A stretch of 35,705 nt of DNA from positions 233,028-268,732 of the forward strand of contig NW_003116948.1 of NCBI RefSeq assembly GCF_000003605.2, written 5' to 3'. Numbering within the stretch: position 1 is the first letter of the stretch; each line of letters starts with the position of its first letter. The position numbers and the translations under genes are program-made. Of this stretch, positions 28,889 through 35,705 are shown one piece after another. Source of the DNA: Saccoglossus kowalevskii (Eukaryota; Hemichordata; Enteropneusta; Harrimaniidae). Below the pieces are notes generated by a model. The model saw only the letters and a list, made by a program, of their open reading frames with translations, made no database searches and was not told the DNA's origin.

Positions 28889-29835
28889 CTGGTTCTACGT
28901 CATTTAGCATCGGTGGTCTGCATAGATCTAATGATATCGTATATCATGCACTATTTCATATCAAGATCGTGCCTGATGTACAAAAAAAAAATACATCCGG
29001 GATTTCGGTTCCGAATATCATTATGCAAGAAACAAATGTTAATTAACATCACGTGACGTTAACAACCAATCATTTCTTTACATACAGGTAATGTATGTGC
29101 ATAAATTACTGCATGACACAGTTATGGCCAGCACTAAGAAATAGACACATCTATATAATACACTTCTTCTCTCTGTCGGCGCCTGGCTTCAAAACTAACG
29201 ACGGCGGGGGGGGGGGGGACACAGTTACTAATCGGCAATTGTATCATCGCTTTTAAAAGACGGTGACAAAAAGATACAATTGTAATTGCCCTATCAGCTG
29301 GATTATCGGAAATCAAAGTAATGTCTATTTGCATATTTTATGCCACGAGTTATTTTGTCCGCGTACGTCACCAACCGCCATTTCCGCACATCCATATCCA
29401 GCTATCGATCTCCTCGCCATGACTTGGCAGGTAAATGTTGAAGCACCTTGAAATTCAGAAAATGTGGGTAGATATGAGCTGACGACCATTCTTCTTGGAA
29501 ATAAACTTCGAATGAGCCTAATTGTTGGTGACTTGGAAAGAAGCTACAAGTTGCTAACATAATCGGACATAATATCGCGCGCATCGGAATCCGCAAATGA
29601 AACATTCAGTTTTTGGCAAAATTATAATCCGAAAGTCATTTTTTTTTACAATTTTTATATTGGCTCCCATGGTTAAAGAGTGAAATATAAGATATATTGT
29701 CACATACATAATTTTCGATATTTATTGCAATACTTACGTTTGTATTATTTTAAGTTTCGGAAAATGTGTGTAATTTGTTTACTAGCTCTCATAATAGTAG
29801 AACTTTTTGCATGTTCTTGATTTCAATCACCATTA

Positions 29836-30192
29836 GGCCAAAAAAAACCTTATGTTGCCCTCAAGTCGAAAAATTGATAAATTAGGTCTGTCGGTCGGAT
29901 TTTTTTTTTAAATTTGTGAAAACTAAGAGTATCGTAAATAGCCAAGGTATATGGACTTCATAGTATTCGGAACATGTCTGAGAAATACAGATCAACCCGA
30001 GGTTCAAAATCGCCACTTACGGGGACTCTGGGGATCAAACAACGGTCCGGGATCCTTAATTTTTAGAGGAAACATTTTTTTACTGTTCCAATGGTGAGTT
30101 TTCAATATTTGGGCCTATTAAAAAAAAAAACGCGACCCAATATTTCATATTTTTTGGTCGGTCGCTGAGGGCAACAAAACAATTTTTTGGCC
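29836..30192. mobile_element. 357 bp MITE, PIF/Harbinger-like
   Basis: The left end GGCCAAAAAAAACCTTATG then TTGCCCTCAAG pairs with a right end that reads GGCCAAAAAATTGTTTTG then TTGCCCTCAGC in reverse complement. The terminal repeats are about 32 bp. The element is flanked by TTA on both sides (29833-29835 and 30193-30195), the TWA target duplication typical of PIF/Harbinger. There is no transposase frame, so it is non-autonomous. Confidence 0.8.
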
Positions 30193-31033
30193 TTATACTG
30201 ATTAAAATAACATTTACGAGCTTGTTAAGAGCCCAGTGCATATTTAGTTGGTTTTGAGTTATCTCAGAAAGTGTTTTAGGCAAACGGTTGTAGTGCGTAT
30301 ACATGGCCAATCATCGGAAAATATACCCTTATTGAGATTTATTTAAATTTTATTTAAACTTCAATTTTATGCCAATTTTATGTCTAAATAGGATTAAACT
30401 GATGAAACACAATGTCTGACTACAGTTCAAATACATTGTTTCGCCCTGGTAATTCATATATAATATTTAGACATTGGTGACCCATTTGACGGTGGAGATA
30501 ATTGGTCAATTGCATGCTTTTTATCACACTACTATAGCAGGGATTATTTTTTTCATGTAAGAGGTTTTTTTTCGAAATTCTGTTGAGAGAGCCTTTTTTT
30601 ACTATTGAGTCTGGGTTGTTTTTCCTTGATTTCAGTCCAATCAATTTTCCCCCACATCCTTCATCCCAGATTTCAGATGGGTTACCTCTTATGACAAATA
30701 TTAACAACAAACTATTTTATAATTTTTGTAAACTTATAAATTGTACATATCATATACTGTGGATGTGCCAGTGTACATGTATTCATTATCTACTTAATAA
30801 TATTATAATGGACCATTTTATATTCTGTTTATGATTATATCAAATATCATCATTGTTATCACTGTGAAATTACGTCATTGTGAATGCATGATGGGTAATG
30901 AGAACATAAATATTCATGTACATGTATCTATAAATATATTCCCCTATATGTTCTCTTGTTTACTTTGGGAAATATTGCTACAGCTGTTAAATAAAGGTTA
31001 TGTTGATTTCGTTTAAAGTCATTTATTTGTTTG

Positions 31034-31060
31034 TTGTGTGTGTGTGTGTGTGGGGGGGGG
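31034..31060 (+). repeat. TG microsatellite followed by a G run
   Basis: About nine TG units, then eight G. Confidence 0.9.
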
Positions 31061-31513
31061 TGATTTGAGTGAACAAAACTACTAAAAGAGAAACAGTTAC
31101 ACAAGCAATATATTTCATGTCAAAAATGCAAATAGCGTCACTGAATGATGTCTCAGTCGCAAACTCTTTCAACGAGGCAGATCGGTAGCATATATTAAAA
31201 TGACCTCTAAAATAGAAACGAAAACGTAGAAGTAGATGTTGCCTAGTTACCCACACATCTACGTTTGTGACGTCATCCGATTTTCTCATCCGCTTTGATG
31301 GCGTCGCAACTTATGTATCGAAAAACGATGCCCGTGGCCCAGTATTCGTGTAAATTTCTTGACATGGGGTTGCCCGGCCTCGGGATTTGTGAAAGTTTCG
31401 AATGGGACTTTTGGAATTCATTGCGGGTATTATTTTGAGTGACATCGAAAGTACTTCTTGTGAATGCGCACAATATCAAATTAATTTGCAATATACGATC
31501 TATTGTCTATAGG

Positions 31514-31793
31514 TTAATCTGATTTTTGTTTTTGTGAATTGCGTTTACAACATAGTATACACATCAAAAAGAAAAACATTTTAACCAGAATAAACACCGT
31601 GATAAGTGCAATGAATAAAAAAGCGAAAACATCCATCAAGAAATACTGGGAGAAATTTAAATTGAATGCTTCTGCCCTGAGATGTTGTCCGCCATGTTTG
31701 ATCACATGTTCGATCCAGAATACGGCCGTATCGCTGGCAGACATTGGTTTATCTCTGTGTATGCGGGATATCTTCTCAGCGTTCGCTTTGTAT
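31514..31793 (-). CDS. UGT exon 4: C-terminal helix and ER-retention tail
   Basis: Acceptor TCATTTCTAG. ISRIHRDKPMSASDTAVFWI is the conserved C-terminal UGT block. A membrane helix around VFAFLFIALITVFILVKMFF follows, then CCKRNSQKQKSD. The last five residues fit KxKxx, the dilysine ER-retrieval signal. The stop TAA is at 31514-31516. Confidence 0.92.
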
Positions 31794-34012
31794 CTAGAAA
31801 TGAAGAGAACAATTACGGATAAAACTAACATGAATCGCCAGTAATACAAAATTCGTCCACTTTTTTCGCGTAGTTACGGGCAGTAGCCATTATGTTGTCA
31901 CTCGCTCCTGGAAGGTTTGGTGGAGGTCTGTTTGCTACAATTTCAAACCTCAAACTGTATGGTTAATGGATGTGTCGTGACAAATTTTACTGAAAATATC
32001 TCCGAAGGAAAATTCGGCAACAAAATCTGTTTCTGTACCTTGTGTTCGTGATAACTTTAATGATAGCATCAAAAAGTCCATCAGATGTTAATGTCCCAAT
32101 CTCAACCGTCTCAACCATGCCTTTACTTCGTAGTCTGGCAAAGTTATCAAAATGATCGTCATAGATAGGTATTCCCACCATGGGCACCCCGTGATAGACC
32201 GCCTCGTAGATACCGTTCAACCCACCATGGGCGACGAACACCTTCGTATTGGGATGACCTGCGAGAAAAGTGAGATACAGTTTGAATTTTCTAGTTCAAC
32301 CAAGTTTATTTACTAGTAATTCATCTATCTATTATGTATATGCCAAACATGAGGTTTATGAGGAATAATTTAACTTTGAGAATGACGCCAGATACCGATA
32401 AACTACAGAGTTTCATTACTATAGCACTAGAGGGCGTTCTCCAAACTAATCAAATTGTATTAGACAACCTATCGAGAGACCAGATACAGCTAAACACTAT
32501 CCCAGGTCTCACACTACAATTAAAATAAAAGACAATAGAAAAACTTTGAAAAAAACAGGGTAATTTTACGTATACATACAGCCAATGTAAGTGAGTCATC
32601 GATAATGAACGTCGCAAAATGAAGCCAACTCAACACACTTGTATTAGTAATATTAGACAATTGTCCCAGCCGACTACTCACTCTAAATATACCAGTCCGC
32701 CATTTCATAACAGTTGGTTTTCGATAAAACTGTATTTAAAAATTGTCAAAGTGAATCCTGTGTCCGGTTTAAATTATCAATCCGCATAACTGTGCAACGT
32801 ACCTAGTAAATCATTCTGCGGTATCCATTTAGACAGCTTGGTGTTATTTCCCAACGTTGATGGCGGTGTTCCGTCGTATTTTATGGCAACTTTTTGAGAC
32901 AGCCTGGCAAGAGCGCTGAAAACGATCTCTGATTTTACGCTATTATGAGACAGATCAATCAACGAACCGAAAGAGAAGACAACCAATCCAATATCAGCAG
33001 CTGATCTAACGAATTCCTCCCATTCCTGGAAGAACAATAAATGTGATTACTGTTATATATTGTTACTTCCCTAATATCATAACACACCTAACTCCTAGTG
33101 TTTCGTCGTACAGGAAATATTAACCTACATGTACCAAGTCATAATAATAATAATCACACTACTTACTTCAGCTAATGGTGTTGCTGGTTTGGCCAACAAA
33201 CCACCAATACGTACGGTGTTCGGCATCATAGGGCAAGGGAAATCCACGTCCCAGTCCATTCCGAAGATGGTTAGTTGAGATTTACTGAGCGATTCCACGA
33301 TGCTCACATCGCGGTCGATGTCACATTCCTGTTTTAATCTATTATACGGTGGCAGCAATAATAAGTTAACAGCAAGATGCACGACAGCGTGGTTGACAAC
33401 GTTCGTTAGTCTCTCCCAGAGGGTCATTCTGTCTGTTAACCCGGAAACAAAACCAGGAACGTACGACAGAGGCGTCGGCATGTTCAGCAGGTAAGTGTCG
33501 AATGACGGGAGTGGGCGATTGGTAGACACCGTTATGAACGGTAGGGAGAGTTTATCAGCGATGAGAGCGCGACAGGGTGTCACATTATCCCCTATCACTA
33601 TGTCGAATTTAGATTGCTCCAGGCGTTGCATCAAATCAGCGTCTAGTAGTACGGTTCTACAATCTGTAAACATTGCGTCGTTAAGTAACGACGTGGCACG
33701 TTGAAAATACATGTTTCCCTGCAGCAATTCGTTCATGGCGTCCCAAACCCTTAAAAACATATCTTCGTCCATCGCACTGTGGTACTTCTCAACTGTGAAG
33801 ACGTTTCCATGCCCAAATGTCTTATTCAAATCGTTGTGGTTCTCCGCGACAAGCAGGGTCACCGAATGACCTTTTCTCGTCAGATGCTCGCCTATTTTCG
33901 ACAGATACAGGAAATGGCTACCGACTGACATAGCTAAAACAGTCAGTATATTGTAGGCTGAGATGTTGGTTACAAACAGGGCCAATAAAGCGAAACACAT
34001 TCGAACTGCCAT
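31514..34012 (-). CDS. UDP-glycosyltransferase (UGT, GT1 family) gene
   Basis: Minus-strand exons are 33167-34012, 32803-33025, 32039-32258 and 31514-31793. The total is 1569 nt and about 522 residues, the usual animal UGT size, with phases 0, 1 and 2 at successive introns. It has an N-terminal signal peptide (MCFALLALFVTNISA) and SHFLYLSKIGEHLTRKGHSV with the likely catalytic His33. The UDP-binding signature is FVAHGGLNGIYEAVYHGVP, and a C-terminal membrane helix and KQKSD tail follow. UGTs transfer a sugar from a UDP-sugar to small lipophilic acceptors in the ER lumen. Oddities: His392 replaces the usual Gln of the donor-binding DQ pair, and Ala366 replaces Thr/Ser in the signature. The acceptor is unknown. 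The gene is convergent with the CCP gene. Confidence 0.92.
32039..32258 (-). CDS. UGT exon 3: UDP-sugar signature
   Basis: Acceptor TTCTCGCAG. GHPNTKVFVAHGGLNGIYEA then VYHGVPMVGIPIYDDHFDN is the UGT signature. The donor-contact pair is Asp391-His392 (codons at 32155-32157 and 32152-32154). The donor GTACAG is a weak site, but it fits phase 2 and the conserved NTRYK junction. Confidence 0.9.
32803..33025 (-). CDS. UGT exon 2: start of nucleotide-binding half
   Basis: Acceptor TGTTCTTCCAG. EWEEFVRSAADIGLVVFSFG is the classic UGT block after the interdomain linker, and LSKWIPQNDLL precedes the signature. The donor is GTACGT, phase 1. Confidence 0.92.
33167..34012 (-). CDS. UGT exon 1: signal peptide and acceptor-binding half
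   Basis: The start has G at -3 and +4. The 282 residues include the signal peptide, the catalytic-His motif, and FDIVIGDNVTPCRALIADKL, whose Asp is the likely catalytic partner. PMMPNTVRIGGL lies near the domain junction. The donor is GTAAGT, phase 0, after PLAE. Confidence 0.92.
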
Positions 34013-34081
34013 AACTACATATGTATATGTCAGTATATGATATACACCTTGCTAATCACGGGCGACCTACGACCTGTCTAT

Positions 34082-34089
34082 ATGCAAAT
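34082..34089. promoter_or_regulatory. Octamer upstream of the UGT start
   Basis: A perfect ATGCAAAT about 70 bases upstream of the UGT ATG (gene on the minus strand). No convincing TATA box accompanies it. Confidence 0.25.
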
Positions 34090-34543
34090 AATCACACCGT
34101 GTGGCGGCGTTCACCAAACAGTCGCAAAAACGAGCGAAAAAAAGATTGGGCGAGATGAGTACTGCACGTTGGATAGATTGGCGAGGTCGTAACGTAAATA
34201 TACACAGGCGAGGCTGACTTCAATATGGCCCCACCGTGGGAAAATTTCTGATTACGTGATGGGGTGACGCCGCAAGCGGCCGTTTATCTCGAAAGTGAGC
34301 TATTCGAACTATTCAGTCACCTATAACCACTAACAAGTTGAAATGTCGATAAACTATGCATATGATCTTTGACCGCAGATTGCCCTGACCTGACAATTCC
34401 GTTTTGTATCTGGCTGCACCTACTAAATCAATGTTAAATTAATAATAGTTTCAGTAAGGGCTTTCACGGACGTAGCACGTCTGTAGGGCCACTTCACATT
34501 TTTCTGCTACCATAAGTGTCCTTATAGACAAACGCCGGTCTTC

Positions 34544-34627
34544 ACTATACTCTTATACCATTTAATAAATTCTATTATACTTCATTCATTCAATAATGAT
34601 TGATGAGCCAGAGATGCGGCAGCTTTA
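34544..34627 (+). repeat. 84 bp direct repeat, copy 1
   Basis: Starts ACTATACTCTTATACCATTT and ends GAGATGCGGCAGCTTTA. Nearly identical (about five mismatches by eye) to 35066-35149. The sequence between the copies is unrelated. Confidence 0.9.
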
Positions 34628-35065
34628 TTTACAGACGTGGATAGAAAAAGAAATTATTACATGACACGTTATACCAGGGTGGGCTGTTACTTGTTGTGAT
34701 CTCCCCGTTATCCTATGTCCGCCACCCAGGAAAAACCAGAGATAAAAACCCTATACTTTATATTGCGGGATATTCTCTGGAAACCTGTGTCCGAAAGCAA
34801 TGCAGCACATAGAACAGGGACAGTGTCAGACTGCACTGTTATCACATAAGGGCAAAGCTAAGTGAACTTTTAAAATTAATATTTGATGTAATTGAACTTG
34901 AACATCTGTGAGCTGCTGAGTTGCTGACTAGACTGACTAACTTCCTACTGCTTCCAGCTATTCCCTATCTGATTGCCCCACCCATCTCATCAATTACTGT
35001 CACCGTAACATTGAAGACAGTATTTTCCCTCTATACTATCGAACCGAGGGAAAAAATATGTCTTT

Positions 35066-35149
35066 ACTATACTCTTATACCATTGAATAAATTCCATTAC
35101 ACTTCATTCATTCAATAATGATGGATGAGCCAGAGATGCGGCAGCTTTA
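35066..35149 (+). repeat. 84 bp direct repeat, copy 2
   Basis: Same length as 34544-34627. The 438 bases between the copies contain no gene. The pair may mark the ends of an element or a local duplication. Confidence 0.9.
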
Positions 35150-35367
35150 GACTCCACTAAAGAAAGGGGAAGTGAAAATATCTGATTACAGACCAAGGTT
35201 TTTGGATACAAGCAGTCGCAATGATCCCGGGACCCGCCGTAGGCGGCAGTATTTTCATTCCAGGTCAATTTTGGATCACCAGGTCATTCCTAAACGCGTA
35301 ATTAGGACTGAGTCGAGAATCAATTTTGTACGGTGGCCCACAAGTGTCACATTAATTTCAATGTCCA

Positions 35368-35690
35368 ACAACACAAATTTAATTTTCACAACACAACTTT
35401 AATTTTCACAACACAAATTTAATTTCTCACAACACAACTTTAATTTCTCAAAACACAACTTTAATTTACACCACACAATTTTATTTTCTCGCAACACAAT
35501 TTTAATTTCTCGCAACACAATTTTAATTTTCACAACACAACTTTAATTTTTCACAACACAACTTTAATTTCTCACAACACAACTTTAATTTCTCACAACA
35601 CAAATTTAATTTCTCACAACACAACTTTAATTGCTCACAACACAAATTTAATTTCTCACAACACAACTTTTATTTCTCGCAACAACTTTT
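35368..35690 (+). repeat. 20-21 bp AT-rich minisatellite
   Basis: About 15 head-to-tail units of consensus ACAACACAACTTTAATTTCTC. Variants alternate at AAC/AAA/AAT before TTTA and at TTTC/TTCTC at the end. The array reaches almost to the window edge and probably continues in degraded form. No spacers or coding sequence were seen. Confidence 0.95.
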
Positions 35691-35705
35691 TTAAATCATC
35701 AGAAC

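Larger units (their letters stand above)
28890..31510. other. Convergent intergenic region
   Basis: No gene was recognised between the two convergent stop codons. It contains a poly-G run (29206-29218), a Harbinger-like MITE (29836-30192) and a TG/poly-G tract (31034-31060). A TTTATT at 31022-31027 could be the minus-strand AATAAA of the UGT gene, implying a 3' UTR of about 490 bases. Confidence 0.5.

Noticed and set aside
31539-31844. 101-codon plus-strand open frame
   Set aside because: Antisense shadow of UGT exon 4.
33495-33704. Plus-strand open frames opposite UGT exon 1
   Set aside because: Antisense shadows. The minus-strand UGT reading has conserved family motifs.
35368-35690. CRISPR-like array
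   Set aside because: Units abut with no unique spacers, and this is animal DNA.

Overview
This is animal nuclear DNA. It has multi-exon genes with GT-AG introns, C2H2 zinc fingers, CCP/EGF/HYR extracellular modules and an ER-type UDP-glycosyltransferase. It is AT-rich and carries many short non-autonomous transposons. The domain mix (many CCP, EGF and HYR modules in a membrane protein, plus a Snail/Scratch factor) suggests an invertebrate deuterostome such as a hemichordate or cephalochordate. That is an inference; no species-diagnostic sequence was recognised. A run of 75 Ns (11677-11751) shows it is a draft assembly.

Layout: 1-8.1 kb is mostly non-coding, with a 5'-truncated LINE fragment (about 1005-1634, minus strand) and several short dispersed repeats. 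8535-12356 (+) is a three-exon Snail/Scratch-family SNAG zinc-finger gene. Its exon 2 contains the N gap and an apparent one-base deletion inside a zinc finger. 12.4-17.3 kb has no recognisable gene, but holds MITE-like elements and a paired E-box dyad. 17349-28875 (+) is an eleven-exon gene for a type I membrane protein of about 918 residues: signal peptide, CCP x3, an unrecognised 137-residue module (X), CCP, X, EGF x3, HYR x2, transmembrane helix and short tail. Every internal intron is phase 1. 31514-34012 (-) is a four-exon UDP-glycosyltransferase of about 522 residues, convergent with the membrane-protein gene. The window ends in a 20-21 bp AT-rich minisatellite (35368-35690).

The three genes do not form an evident pathway: one is a nuclear repressor, one a cell-surface protein and one an ER enzyme. 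The most novel material is in the membrane-protein gene, which has an exact CCP+X exon-pair duplication carrying a four-cysteine module I cannot assign. Other points are the possible frameshift in the Scratch-like gene, a Gln-to-His change in the UGT donor-sugar motif, a 165 bp TTAA-flanked MITE family, and four CTCF-consensus-like sites within 1.3 kb. Exon limits come from reading splice sites and checking phase by hand. No alignment or database search was run.
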